Notes: generated by a model from the sequence alone, not told the origin. DNA of 64,000 nucleotides from Frateuria_A sp035943815 (GCF_035943815.1 NZ_DASZBU010000015.1:124001-188000), one strand, 5' to 3'. Counted from the first letter of the stretch, positions 46,774 through 56,545 are shown. Made by a program: numbers and translations.

Positions 46774-48027
46774 ATGAGCCAAGCCGACACCCACCGTGCC
46801 ATCGAAACCGTCTGGCGCCTCGAGGCGCCCAAGCTGGTCGCCGCGCTGATCCGCGTGGTGCGCGACATCGACCTCGCCGAGGAGCTGGCACAGGACGCGC
46901 TGGTCGCCGCACTGGAGCGCTGGCCGACCGCCGGTGTGCCGGACAACCCCGGCGCCTGGCTGATGACCGCGGCCAAGCGGCGCGGCATCGACGTGCTGCG
47001 GCACCGCCAGCTGGTCGAGCGCAAGCACGCGGCACTGGACGGCGATCCGGAGCACGAGGCGTTCACCATGCCCAACCTGGAAGCGCTCGACGACGACATC
47101 GGCGACGACCTGCTCAGGCTGATCTTCACCGCCTGCCATCCGGCGCTGTCGACCGAGGCCCAGGTCGCGCTCACCCTGCGCCTGCTCGGCGGCCTCACCA
47201 CCGAGGAGATCGCGCGCGCCTTCCTCGCTGCCGAACCGACCATCGCCCAGCGCATCGTGCGCGCCAAGCGCACGCTGGCCGACAAGCGCGTGCCCTTCGA
47301 GGTGCCGCGCGGCGAGGAGCTTTCCGGTCGGCTGGCCGCTGTGCTGGGCGTGATCTACCTGATCTTCAACGAGGGCTATACCGCCACCACGGGCGAGGAC
47401 TGGATGCGCCCGGCATTGTGCGAGGAGGCGCTGCGACTGGGCCGCACGCTGGCCGGGCTGATGCCACGCGAGAGCGAGGTGCTGGGCCTGCTGGCGCTGA
47501 TGGAGATCCAGGCCTCGCGCGCGCGCGCGCGCACCGATGCGCAGGGCCGCCCGGTGCTGCTGATGGACCAGAACCGCGCGCTGTGGGACCAGTTGCTGAT
47601 CCACCGCGGCCTGGATGCGCTCGAGCGTTCGCGCAGGCTCGGCGGCGCCGATGGTCCCTACGCGCTGCAAGCCGCGATCGCCGCCTGCCACGCCCGCGCC
47701 GCCACCGCCGATGCCACCGACTGGCCGCGCATCGCCGCGCTCTACGCCCGGCTCGCGCAGGTGGCGCCTTCGCCGGTGGTGGAACTCAACCGCGCCGTCG
47801 CCGTGGCGATGGCCGAGGGGCCGGCCGCGGGGCTGGCGCTGGTCGATGCGCTGCGCGCGGAGCCTTCGCTCGCCAGCTACCACCTGCTTCCGGCCGTGCG
47901 CGGCGATCTGCTCGCCAGGCTCGATCGGCCGAGCGAGGCTCGCGCCGAATTCGAGCGCGCCGCCGGGCTCACCCGCAATGCGCAGGAACGCAGCGTAATG
48001 CTGGCGCGCGCGGCGGCTTGCGGATGA
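46774..48027 (+). CDS. ECF42-type RNA polymerase sigma factor
   Basis: A 417-residue extracytoplasmic-function sigma factor with an unusual long C-terminal extension. Region 2 covers about 20-80 (RDIDLAEELAQDALVAAL, DNPGAWLMTAAKRRGID) and region 4 about 115-170 (LTTEEIARAFLAAEPTIAQRI). The extension, about 250 residues of helical TPR-like repeats, contains DQNRALWD at 265-272, matching the conserved DQDRxxWD element of the ECF42 group. No anti-sigma gene is adjacent, which is typical, as the extension replaces it. Its expected target is the DGPF gene immediately upstream. Confidence 0.88.
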   Translation: MSQADTHRAIETVWRLEAPKLVAALIRVVRDIDLAEELAQDALVAALERWPTAGVPDNPGAWLMTAAKRRGIDVLRHRQLVERKHAALDGDPEHEAFTMPNLEALDDDIGDDLLRLIFTACHPALSTEAQVALTLRLLGGLTTEEIARAFLAAEPTIAQRIVRAKRTLADKRVPFEVPRGEELSGRLAAVLGVIYLIFNEGYTATTGEDWMRPALCEEALRLGRTLAGLMPRESEVLGLLALMEIQASRARARTDAQGRPVLLMDQNRALWDQLLIHRGLDALERSRRLGGADGPYALQAAIAACHARAATADATDWPRIAALYARLAQVAPSPVVELNRAVAVAMAEGPAAGLALVDALRAEPSLASYHLLPAVRGDLLARLDRPSEARAEFERAAGLTRNAQERSVMLARAAACG

Positions 48028-48059
48028 AAGGGGGCGGCTGAGCGGCCTCTCGCTAAGAG

Positions 48060-48172
48060 CCCCCATCCACCCTTTCGGGCACCTTCCGCGTAAACGGGGG
48101 AAGGATCGGTGGAATGCTCGAAGACGCACCTTCCCCCGTAAACGGGGGAAGGTGCCGACAGGCGGATGGGGG
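48060..48172. terminator. nested palindrome between convergent ECF and dapE genes
   Basis: The inner palindrome at 48126-48155 has perfect 14-bp arms (GCACCTTCCCCCGT/ACGGGGGAAGGTGC) and a two-base loop. Outer arms CCCCCATCC and GGATGGGGG enclose it, and a partial second copy (CCTTCCGCGTAAACGGGGGAAGG) lies on the left. It probably ends transcription from both sides and belongs to a dispersed repeat family. Confidence 0.65.
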
Positions 48173-48194
48173 CGCCTTTGGGCGCGACCCCAAG

Positions 48195-49328
48195 CTACCC
48201 GAGCAACCGCTCGCAGATCGCCTGGTAAAGCCCCGGCAACCGCTCCAGTTCCTCCACTGCCACGCACTCGTCCACCTTGTGGATGGTCGCGTTGACCGGC
48301 CCCAGCTCCACCACCTCGGCGCCCAGCGGCGCGATGAAGCGCCCGTCCGAGGTGCCGCCGCCGGTGCTCTGCTCCGGCTCCACGCCGCACAGGTCCAGGC
48401 ACAGGGCGCGCACGGTTTCGCGCAGGCGTCCGCCGGCGCGGCTCAGGAACGGCTCGCCGGAAAGGTTCCAATCCAACTGCCAGTCCAGGCCATGGCGATC
48501 CAGGATCGCCTCGGCGCGCGCGCGCAGGTCGGCGGCCGTGCTGGCGGTCGAGTAGCGGAAGTTGATCTGCGCCGCCAGCGTGCCGGGGATCACGTTGGTG
48601 GCGCCTGTGCCGGCGTTGAGGTTGGACACCTGGAACGAGGTCGGCGGGAAATCGGCATTGCCCTCGTCCCAGCGCGTGGCGGCCAACTCGGCCAGCGCGG
48701 GCGCGAAGGCGTGGATCGGGTTGCTGGCCTTTTCCGGATAGGCCACGTGGCCCTGCACGCCACGCACGACGAGCGTGCCCGAGAGCGAACCGCGCCGGCC
48801 CACGCGGACGAGGTCGCCCAGCCGCTCCTTGGACGAGGGTTCGCCCACCACGCACCAGTCCAGCCGCTCGCCGCGCGCACGGAAGGCCTCGGCCACGCGG
48901 CGCACGCCGTCGAGGTTGGCCGGGCCCTCCTCGTCGCTGGTCAGCAGCAGCGCGACCCGTCCCCGATGCCGGGGGTGCGCGGCGACGAAGCGCTCCAGCG
49001 CCACCACCATGGCGGCGACCGAGCCCTTCATGTCCGCCGCGCCGCGGCCGTACAGGCGCCCGCCACGCAGCGTCGGATCGAAAGGAGGCGAACTCCAGGC
49101 CTCTTCCGGTCCGCTGGGTACCACATCGGTATGGCCGAGGAAGACCAGCGTTGGGCCATCGCCGCCATGCGTGGCCCAGAGGTTGTCCACTTCGCCGTAG
49201 CGCAGTTGCTCGATGGCGAAGCCGGCGGCGACGAGGCGTCCGGCGACCAGCGCCTGGCAGCCGGCATCCTCGGGGGTGACCGAGCGGCGGGCGATCAGGT
49301 CGCAGGCAAGGTCGAGCACGTCGCTCAT
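48195..49328 (-). CDS. dapE: succinyl-diaminopimelate desuccinylase
   Basis: A 377-residue M20 metallopeptidase-family enzyme that removes succinate from N-succinyl-LL-diaminopimelate in lysine and peptidoglycan precursor synthesis. Zinc ligand motifs are seen: GHTDVVPSG, GRGAADMKG, TSDEEGPA with the catalytic Glu, and GEPSSKERLG. The start at 49328 gives the family's MSDVLDLACDLIARRSVTP. It is the last gene of a dapD-arsC-like-dapE group, the order dapE with an ArsC-like gene being common in gammaproteobacteria. Confidence 0.95.
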   Translation of the reverse strand: MSDVLDLACDLIARRSVTPEDAGCQALVAGRLVAAGFAIEQLRYGEVDNLWATHGGDGPTLVFLGHTDVVPSGPEEAWSSPPFDPTLRGGRLYGRGAADMKGSVAAMVVALERFVAAHPRHRGRVALLLTSDEEGPANLDGVRRVAEAFRARGERLDWCVVGEPSSKERLGDLVRVGRRGSLSGTLVVRGVQGHVAYPEKASNPIHAFAPALAELAATRWDEGNADFPPTSFQVSNLNAGTGATNVIPGTLAAQINFRYSTASTAADLRARAEAILDRHGLDWQLDWNLSGEPFLSRAGGRLRETVRALCLDLCGVEPEQSTGGGTSDGRFIAPLGAEVVELGPVNATIHKVDECVAVEELERLPGLYQAICERLLG

Positions 49329-49354
49329 CGGCGCCTCATCGGTGGCTTGGGCGC

Positions 49355-49707
49355 TCACCGGCCGAACAGCTTCTTGAAGCCGTTGTCGGTGAAGCCCACG
49401 CTCACCGCACCGTCTTCCTGCACCACGACCGGCCGGCGCACCAGCGCGGGATATTCCTTCAACAGCAGGGTCCATTCCGGATCGCTGCCCGGGTTCTTGC
49501 GCTGCGGCAGCAGGTTGCGCCAGGTGGTGCCGGCCTTGTTGACCAGCTTCTCCCAGCCGCCCAGCTGCTGCGCCCAGGCCTTGAGCGTGGCCGCCGGCAC
49601 GGGGTTGGCGCGGTAGTCGACAAACGCGTGCGGCACCTCGAAGCGCGCCAGCCAGTTGCGCGCCTTCTTGCAGGTGTCGCAGTTGGGCAGGCCGTATAGC
49701 GTGACGC

Positions 49708-49711
<4 letters not shown>
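49355..49711 (-). CDS. ArsC/Spx-family (YffB-like) thioredoxin-fold protein
   Basis: A 118-residue protein. The MSVTLYGLPNCDTCKKARNWL start carries a C-x-x-C (Cys11 and Cys14), like YffB/Spx relatives; VVVQEDGAVSVGFTDN is the usual ending. Members are glutathione-dependent reductases or RNA polymerase regulators. It overlaps the dapD stop (ATGA), so the two are translationally coupled, and it lies between the dap genes. A true arsenate-reductase role is unlikely in this context. Confidence 0.87.
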
Positions 49712-50535
<824 letters not shown>

Positions 50536-50680
50536 GAAAGGCTCGCGGGTGGGGATGGCGCCGAAAGGCAAGTATACGAAGCGCCGTCCGACCGTGACCG
50601 GGTGCTCAAGTTCGCCACGCGGTGGCCGATCTTTCAATCGCTCCCACCGCCCTTGCGGCGCGCGGGTCCAGGAGATTCCC

Positions 50681-51796
50681 ATGCCACGGCGTCCGATCGA
50701 CCCGGCCGAACTGACCGTCGGCCAGCCACTGCGCTTCAACGCCTACGACGCCAGAGGCAAGCTGCTGCTGCCCCTGGGCCAGGTGATCGGCAGCCAGGCG
50801 CAGATGGAGAAGCTGCTGCAGCACGGCCTGTTCTATGGCTCCGAAGAAGAATGCCGTGGGCCGTTCCTGCCGCCGGCACCCTCGCCGCTGGCGCTGGTGC
50901 ACGAAGCGCGCGAGCGGCTGCAGGCGCTGTTGTCCTATCCGGCCCCCACGGATTTTCCCGGCACGCTGGCCGACATCGCCGAGCAAGTGCGCGAGGCCTG
51001 CCGGCGCAACCCCGACGTGGCGCTGGCCAGCATTCTGCTGCAGGCCGATGGCCCCTACGGCGCCCGCCACGCGGTCAACACCGCCATCGCCTGCCAGCTC
51101 ACCGGCAGCGCGCTGGAACTGGACGCCACCGAGCTGGCGGCCACCGTCTGTGCCGCCCTGACCATGAACATCGGCATGTTCGGCCTGCACGACGAGCTGG
51201 TCGCGCTCGAAGGCCCGCTCTCCGACGAACAGCAGGCAGCGGTGCGCGCGCACTGCCAGCTCGGCGTGGTGCGCCTGCGCGACCACGGCATCACCAGCGC
51301 CGCCTGGCTCAATGCCGTGCGCGACCACCACGAACGCGCCGACGGCAGCGGCTACCCGGGCGGCAAGCGCGGCGAGGAGATCGGCCGACCGGCGCGCCTG
51401 CTGGCGCTGGCGGACGTCTACTGCGCGCGCGTGTCCGCCCGCGACTACCGTCCGCCGCTGCAGTCCACGCTGGCGCTGCGCCGGCTGTTCCTCAACGAAG
51501 GCCAGGCGCTGGACGAGCGCCTGGCCAGGGCGTTCATCAAGACACTGGGGATCTACCCGCCCGGCACCGGCGTTCGCCTGCGCAACGGTTCGGTGGCGGT
51601 GGTGGTGCAGCGCGGCCCGGCCGGACACCAGCCGGTAGTGGCCTCGCTCACCACGCACGACGGCCTGCGCATGGGCAGACCGATCCGCCGCCGCGGCGAC
51701 GTGGAAGCGCACGCCATCGCCGAAGTGGTAAACCTGGCCGCGCTGGACATCGAGGTCGGCATGGAAGCGTTGTGGGGCGAAGAGGCTCGCGTCTGA
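50681..51796 (+). CDS. HD-GYP-family protein with degenerate HD motif
   Basis: A 371-residue protein. N-terminal about 70 residues resemble the domain found before HD-GYP in Xanthomonadales (PAELTVGQPLRFNAYDARGKLLLPLGQVI). The output domain keeps HHE-RADGSGYP (215-226), His130, and an H-x-x-x-G segment (191), but the catalytic His-Asp pair is replaced by Met162-Asn163 (LTMNIGMFGL, where active proteins read LHDIGKIG). Hydrolysis of cyclic di-GMP is therefore doubtful; binding or a regulatory role is more likely. Ideal AGGAG before the ATG. It stands between dapD (divergent) and glnD (convergent). Confidence 0.85.
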   Translation: MPRRPIDPAELTVGQPLRFNAYDARGKLLLPLGQVIGSQAQMEKLLQHGLFYGSEEECRGPFLPPAPSPLALVHEARERLQALLSYPAPTDFPGTLADIAEQVREACRRNPDVALASILLQADGPYGARHAVNTAIACQLTGSALELDATELAATVCAALTMNIGMFGLHDELVALEGPLSDEQQAAVRAHCQLGVVRLRDHGITSAAWLNAVRDHHERADGSGYPGGKRGEEIGRPARLLALADVYCARVSARDYRPPLQSTLALRRLFLNEGQALDERLARAFIKTLGIYPPGTGVRLRNGSVAVVVQRGPAGHQPVVASLTTHDGLRMGRPIRRRGDVEAHAIAEVVNLAALDIEVGMEALWGEEARV

Positions 51797-51844
51797 ACGC
51801 ATCGCACCGCCAGGCGGGCACTGCCGCCGAACCGCAGTCCGGGC

Positions 51845-54478
51845 TCAGCGTTGCCCCAGCCGGGCCAGCAAGGCTTGGCGCAGTCGTTCCTGCTGGGCCT
51901 CGTCCAGCGGCGCGTCGCTGCGGTCGGTGAGCTGGAAGAAATCCTCCACCCGTTCGCCGAAGGTGGCGATGCGTGCGTCGTGCACGCGCACCTGCGCCTC
52001 GACCATCGCCTGCGCCACGGCGGCGAGCAGGCCGGGCCGGTCGGTGCAGACCAGCGCCAGCTGGGTGCGCCCGCCGGCGGCGTGAAAGCCGATCCGCGGC
52101 GTCATCTGGAAATGCCTCAGCTGCCGCGAAGCGCTGCGGCGGGCCGGATGCACCGGCACCGTCTGCGCCAGCGCGCGGGCCAGGCGCTGCTGCAGTTCCT
52201 CCGCGCGCGCCGGCGTGGCCGGCTGTTGGGTTTCGGTGTCCAGCAGCAGGAAGGTGTCCTGCGCCATGCCGTGTGGCGAGACCAGCACGCGTGCCTCCAC
52301 CACCGACAGGCGCAGGCGGTCGAGCATCGCCGTGACGGTGGCGAACAGGCCGTCGCGGTCGGGCGTGTAGACGAACAGCTCGGTGGTACCGCGCACCGAG
52401 AGCGGATGCACCGCGATCAGCGGCAAGGCGCCTTCCGCGCGCAGGACCGCCGCGGTCTGCCAGGCGATCTGCTCGGGCCGGTGGCGCAGGAAGCTCGCCT
52501 GCGGGAAGCCGGCCCATACCCCCCTCACCGTGGCCGCGTCGAAACCGTCCGCCTCGAGCAGCGGCAGCGCGTAGTCCTGGCATTCGCGCACCCGGGTGGC
52601 AGCGTCGCGCGGCAGCTCCACGTCGCTGCGCAGCGCGTAGCGGGTGGCGCTGTAGAGATCGGCCAGCAGGCGGTCCTTCCAGCCGTTCCACAGCTTGGGG
52701 CTGGTGCCGATGATGTCGGCGATGGTGAGCAGATAGAGCTGGCCCAGCTGTTCGCGGTTCTCCACCACCTCGGCGAAGCGCGCCACCACGTCCGGGTCGG
52801 TGATGTCCTGGCGCTGCGCAGTCACGCTCATCACCAGGTGGTGGCGCACCAGCCAGGCGACGCGTTCGACGTCGTTGGGCGGCAGGCCGAGCTTCGCACA
52901 GAACGCGCGCGCCTCTTCCTCGCCCAGCACCGAGTGGTCGCCGCCGCGACCCTTGGCGATATCGTGGAACAGCGCCGCCAGCAGCAGCACCTCGGGCGTG
53001 GGCAGCGTGGGCCAGATCTCGCAGGCCAGCGGGAACTGCGCCTGCGCGTGCGGATCGGCGAAGCGCGCCACGTTGTCCAGCACGCGCAAGGTGTGCTCGT
53101 CGACCGTGTAGACGTGGAACAGGTCGTATTGCATGCGGCCGAACACGCGGCCGAAGGCAGGCAGGATCGCCGCCAGCAGGCCGTGGCGGTTCATCCGCCA
53201 CAGTGCATCCACGGCGCGTGCGCCGCGCCGCAGAAGGCGCAGGAAGGCCGCCAGCACTTCGCGGTCGGTGGCCAGCGCGCCGTCGTGCAGCGCGGTCGCC
53301 TGGTGGATGCGGCGCATGGTCTGCGCGGTAAAGCCGACGATGCCCGGTTCGCCCAGGCGCGCGATGAAGGCCTCCACCAGCGCGGCCGGCTCTCGTACGA
53401 ACAGCTCCGGATCGCGCGCCGCCAGCCGCCTGCCATAGCGCAGGAAATGCTCGCCGACCGCCACCGGCGCCTGCGGCGGCTCGAGCATTTCCTCGAAGCG
53501 CTCGACGATCTGCACGCCCAGGCGCTCGACCTGGCTGGCCGCGCGGTAATAGCCCTGCATGAACTGCTCCACGCCAAGGTTGGTGGCGTGCTCGTCGACG
53601 AAGCCCAGTCGCGCGGCCAGTGCACGCTGATAGTCGAACAGCAGCCGCTCCTCGGCGCGGCCGGCCTCCAGGTGCAGTGCGTAGCGGTAGCGGCGCAGGG
53701 TGGCCTCGGACTGCTCCAGCGTGGCGCGCTCGGCCGGATCGAGCAGGCCCTCGCCGGCCATCGCCTCGAAGCCGTCGGCGTGCGCCAGGCGCTGGCCGAG
53801 CCAACGCAGCGCATCGAGCGTGCGCAGGCCGCCTGGGCCTTCCTTGAGGTTGGGCTCGAGGTTGTAGGCAGTGTCGTCGTAGCGCGCGTGGCGCGCATCG
53901 CGCTCGGCCAGGCGCACGGCCAGGTAGGCGGCCGGTGGCCACAATGCCGGATCGTCCACGATCGCGTGCAGCTCCGCGTCCATCGCGGGGTCGCCGGCCA
54001 GCCGGCGCGCGTCGAGCAGGCTGGTGAACACACTGGCCTCCCGCGTGGCGAGGGCGCGGCACTGCGCCGGATCGCGCACCGCGTGGCCGACCTTCAGGCC
54101 CACGTCCCACAGCGTGGCAAAGCACTGCTCCAGCGCGCGCAGGCGCGGCGGCTGCGCTTCGCGCACCAACGCCAGCAGGTCGACGTCCGAATGGGGGAAC
54201 AAGAGGCCGCGGCCGAAGCCGCCGACGGCAAACAACGCCGCGCCGTCGGCTTCGCCCAGGCAGGCGGTCCATACATGGGCGACGACGCGCCCGACCGCTT
54301 CGCCCCGGCGCCTGGCCAGCGCGCCGGCATCGGCGCCGTGGCGGAAGGCGGTGGCGAGCGCGCGGTCGATGTCCTCCAGTAGCTGACGCAGCGCATGGCG
54401 CGCCTCCACCGACACGCCCGAGCGAGGGACCGCAGGCGGCAGGCGGGGCAGTGCGGGGATGGAAGGCGCGGTGCTCAC
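51845..54478 (-). CDS. glnD: [protein-PII] uridylyltransferase/uridylyl-removing enzyme
   Basis: An 877-residue bifunctional nitrogen sensor. The nucleotidyltransferase domain has GGFGRGLLFPHSDVDLL with the DxD metal pair; an HD domain (LFHDIAKGRGGDHS) removes UMP; two ACT domains at the C-terminus (ELFVYTPDRDGLFATV and LALVCTDRPGLLAAV) sense glutamine. It modifies PII (GlnB), thereby controlling glutamine synthetase and NtrB. The order glnD with map and rpsB nearby is typical. The length and start (ATG at 54478) agree with the family. Confidence 0.95.
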   Translation of the reverse strand: MSTAPSIPALPRLPPAVPRSGVSVEARHALRQLLEDIDRALATAFRHGADAGALARRRGEAVGRVVAHVWTACLGEADGAALFAVGGFGRGLLFPHSDVDLLALVREAQPPRLRALEQCFATLWDVGLKVGHAVRDPAQCRALATREASVFTSLLDARRLAGDPAMDAELHAIVDDPALWPPAAYLAVRLAERDARHARYDDTAYNLEPNLKEGPGGLRTLDALRWLGQRLAHADGFEAMAGEGLLDPAERATLEQSEATLRRYRYALHLEAGRAEERLLFDYQRALAARLGFVDEHATNLGVEQFMQGYYRAASQVERLGVQIVERFEEMLEPPQAPVAVGEHFLRYGRRLAARDPELFVREPAALVEAFIARLGEPGIVGFTAQTMRRIHQATALHDGALATDREVLAAFLRLLRRGARAVDALWRMNRHGLLAAILPAFGRVFGRMQYDLFHVYTVDEHTLRVLDNVARFADPHAQAQFPLACEIWPTLPTPEVLLLAALFHDIAKGRGGDHSVLGEEEARAFCAKLGLPPNDVERVAWLVRHHLVMSVTAQRQDITDPDVVARFAEVVENREQLGQLYLLTIADIIGTSPKLWNGWKDRLLADLYSATRYALRSDVELPRDAATRVRECQDYALPLLEADGFDAATVRGVWAGFPQASFLRHRPEQIAWQTAAVLRAEGALPLIAVHPLSVRGTTELFVYTPDRDGLFATVTAMLDRLRLSVVEARVLVSPHGMAQDTFLLLDTETQQPATPARAEELQQRLARALAQTVPVHPARRSASRQLRHFQMTPRIGFHAAGGRTQLALVCTDRPGLLAAVAQAMVEAQVRVHDARIATFGERVEDFFQLTDRSDAPLDEAQQERLRQALLARLGQR

Positions 54479-54530
54479 GCAGGAAGCTTAAACGGCCTGC
54501 GCTGGAAGCGGCGTGGTCGCGGGCCCTGCC

Positions 54531-55295
54531 TCAGGCGTCCGGCCAGGGCGTCAGGATCTCGAAGCCGTCGTCGGTCACCGCCACCGTGTGCTCCCACTGC
54601 GCCGAGAGCGAGTGGTCCTTGGTGACCACCGTCCAGCCGTCCGGCAGCTGCCGGGTATGCGGCTTGCCGGCGTTGATCATCGGCTCGACGGTGAAAGTCA
54701 TGCCCTTCTTGAGTTCCACGCCGGTGTCGGGCTTGCCGTAGTGCAGCACCTGCGGCTCGTCGTGATAGACCTTGCCGATGCCGTGGCCGCAGTACTCGCG
54801 CACCACCGAGAAGCCGGCCGCCTCGGCATGCTTCTGGATCGCGTGGCCGATGTCGCCCAGGTGGGCGCCCGGGCGGACCTGCTCGATACCGCGCATCATC
54901 GCCTCGTAGGTGGTGTCCACCAGGCGCCTGGCCAGCACCGAGGGCGCGCCCACGAAATACATGCGGCTGGTGTCGCCGTGCCAGCCGTCCTTGATGACGG
55001 TGACGTCCAGATTGACGATGTCGCCGTCCTTGAGCACCTTGCCCGGCGTAGGAATGCCATGGCAGATCACGTGGTTGACCGAGGTGCACAGCGTCTTGGG
55101 AAAGCCGTTGTAGCCCACGTTGGCGGGCACCGCCTTCTGCACCTTGACGATGTGCTCGTAGGCGATCCGATCGAGATCCTCGGTGGTGACACCGGGCTTG
55201 ACGTGCTCCTTGAGCAGCGCCAGCACTTCAGCCGCCAGCTTGCCGGCGACGCGCATGCCTTCGAGGTCCTGGGAAGATTTGAGGGTGATGGCCAT
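54531..55295 (-). CDS. map: methionine aminopeptidase
   Basis: A 254-residue type I enzyme that removes the initiator Met. The five metal ligands are recognisable: two Asp in DIVNLDVTVIKDGWHGDTS, His in CGHGIG, Glu in TVEPMI and Glu in EHTVAV. GYNGFPKTLCTSVNHVICHGIP is the substrate-pocket signature. The ATG at 55295 gives MAITLKSSQDLEGMR. It is divergent from rpsB, as in most proteobacteria, and precedes glnD on the minus strand. Confidence 0.96.
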   Translation of the reverse strand: MAITLKSSQDLEGMRVAGKLAAEVLALLKEHVKPGVTTEDLDRIAYEHIVKVQKAVPANVGYNGFPKTLCTSVNHVICHGIPTPGKVLKDGDIVNLDVTVIKDGWHGDTSRMYFVGAPSVLARRLVDTTYEAMMRGIEQVRPGAHLGDIGHAIQKHAEAAGFSVVREYCGHGIGKVYHDEPQVLHYGKPDTGVELKKGMTFTVEPMINAGKPHTRQLPDGWTVVTKDHSLSAQWEHTVAVTDDGFEILTPWPDA

Positions 55296-55339
55296 GGAAT
55301 CCGCTTCGGAGGGCGCGGCGGTGCCGTAAGGCCGGCAGC

Positions 55340-55369
55340 TTGCCGCGAAGCCGGCGCGCCGGCTACAAT
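55340..55369 (+). promoter_or_regulatory. sigma-70 promoter of rpsB
   Basis: TTGCCG (55340-55345) and TACAAT (55364-55369) with an 18-bp spacer lie 232 bp before rpsB. The same GGCTACAAT -10 block recurs before pyrH, so this is probably a genuine housekeeping promoter. The long leader that follows is described separately. Confidence 0.65.
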
Positions 55370-55374
55370 TACAC

Positions 55375-55600
55375 GGTTTTGCAAGCCGTTGAAGACCTTC
55401 GAGAAGGTCCGCGGGCGCAAGACGAAACGGGATTGTAGCGCCCATGCGCTGCCAAGCCCAACCAACGCCACACACGCATCGGCACCGCCTTCGGGGTGCC
55501 GCGGGCCGTCTTCAACGGGCCGCGGTCGAAGCCGGGGATGCGTGGAGGTCCCAACCCCCTGGGCCGTTCCTTGTATGGCCCAACAATCAGGAATACCACC
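55375..55600 (+). promoter_or_regulatory. structured rpsB 5' leader
   Basis: About 225 bases between the promoter and rpsB contain several hairpin-forming segments: GACCTTC/GAAGGTC (about 55392-55409), CGGCACC/GGGTGCC (about 55480-55500) and CCGCGG.../...CCGCGG (about 55499-55524). A long, structured leader before rpsB fits autogenous control by S2 protein as known in other bacteria, but no consensus motif was checked. No gene is seen in this stretch. Confidence 0.45.
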
Positions 55601-56485
55601 ATGGCTCAAGTCACCATGCGCCAGATGCTCGAAGCTGGCGTGCATTTCGGTCACCAGACCCGTTACTGGAACCCGAAGATGGCCCCGTACATCTTCGGCG
55701 CTCGCGGCAAGATCCACATCATCAACCTCGAAAAGACCCTGCCGCTGTTCACCGACGCGATGAACTTCCTGTCGGGCCTGGCGCAGAAGCGCGGCACCAT
55801 CCTGTTCGTCGGCACCAAGCGCTCGGCCCGCGAGCCGCTGGCCGAAGAGGCCGCCCGCGCCGGCATGCCGTTCGTCACCGCCCGCTGGCTGGGCGGCATG
55901 CTGACCAACTTCCGCACCGTCAAGCAGTCGGTCGCGCGCCTGAAGGAACTGGAAGCGGCCGAGACCGACGGCTCGTTCGAGAAGCTGGTCAAGCACGAAG
56001 TGCTGGCCCGTCGCCGCGAGCGCGAGAAGCTGGAGAACTCGCTGGGCGGCATCAAGAACATGAACCGCCTGCCCGACGCGCTGTTCGTGATCGACATCGG
56101 CCATGAAGACATCGCGGTGCAGGAAGCGAAGAAGCTCGGCATCCCGGTTATCGCCGTCGTTGACACCAACTACAACCCCGAACTGGTGGACTACGCCATC
56201 CCGGGCAACGATGACGCGATCCGCGCGATCCAGCTGTACGCCCGCGCCGCCGCCGACTCGATCCTGGAAGGTAAGGCCGCCGCTCCGGACGCCGCCCATG
56301 GCGACGCCAACGAGTTCGTCGAGCTGGACGAGGAAGGCAACCCGGTCGCCAAGGACGAGCGCAAGGCCGCCCCGGCGCGTCGCGAGCGCGACAACCGTGG
56401 TCCGGCCAAGAAGGGCGCCGGCGCGCCGCGTCGTGACGGCGGCCGCGGCCGTGGCGGTCGCGAGCAGTCCGAAACCGCCGAGTAA
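55601..56485 (+). CDS. rpsB: 30S ribosomal protein S2 with RG-rich C-terminal tail
   Basis: A 294-residue S2, longer than the E. coli protein (241). The body is canonical (MAQVTMRQMLEAGVHFGHQTRYWNPKM, ARWLGGMLTNFRTVKQS, VIDIGHEDIAVQEA). The extra about 45 residues after position 250 form a low-complexity tail, basic and rich in Arg, Gly and Ala (RRDGGRGRGGREQ), probably disordered and RNA-binding. It begins the rpsB-tsf unit; ATG at 55601 follows an AGGAATACC site. Confidence 0.97.
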   Translation: MAQVTMRQMLEAGVHFGHQTRYWNPKMAPYIFGARGKIHIINLEKTLPLFTDAMNFLSGLAQKRGTILFVGTKRSAREPLAEEAARAGMPFVTARWLGGMLTNFRTVKQSVARLKELEAAETDGSFEKLVKHEVLARRREREKLENSLGGIKNMNRLPDALFVIDIGHEDIAVQEAKKLGIPVIAVVDTNYNPELVDYAIPGNDDAIRAIQLYARAAADSILEGKAAAPDAAHGDANEFVELDEEGNPVAKDERKAAPARRERDNRGPAKKGAGAPRRDGGRGRGGREQSETAE

Positions 56486-56545
56486 GCCTTTCACCCTGCG
56501 CCGTGGCGGCTTTCCCCACGGCGCGCCAAGATTCGAGGATTTGAG

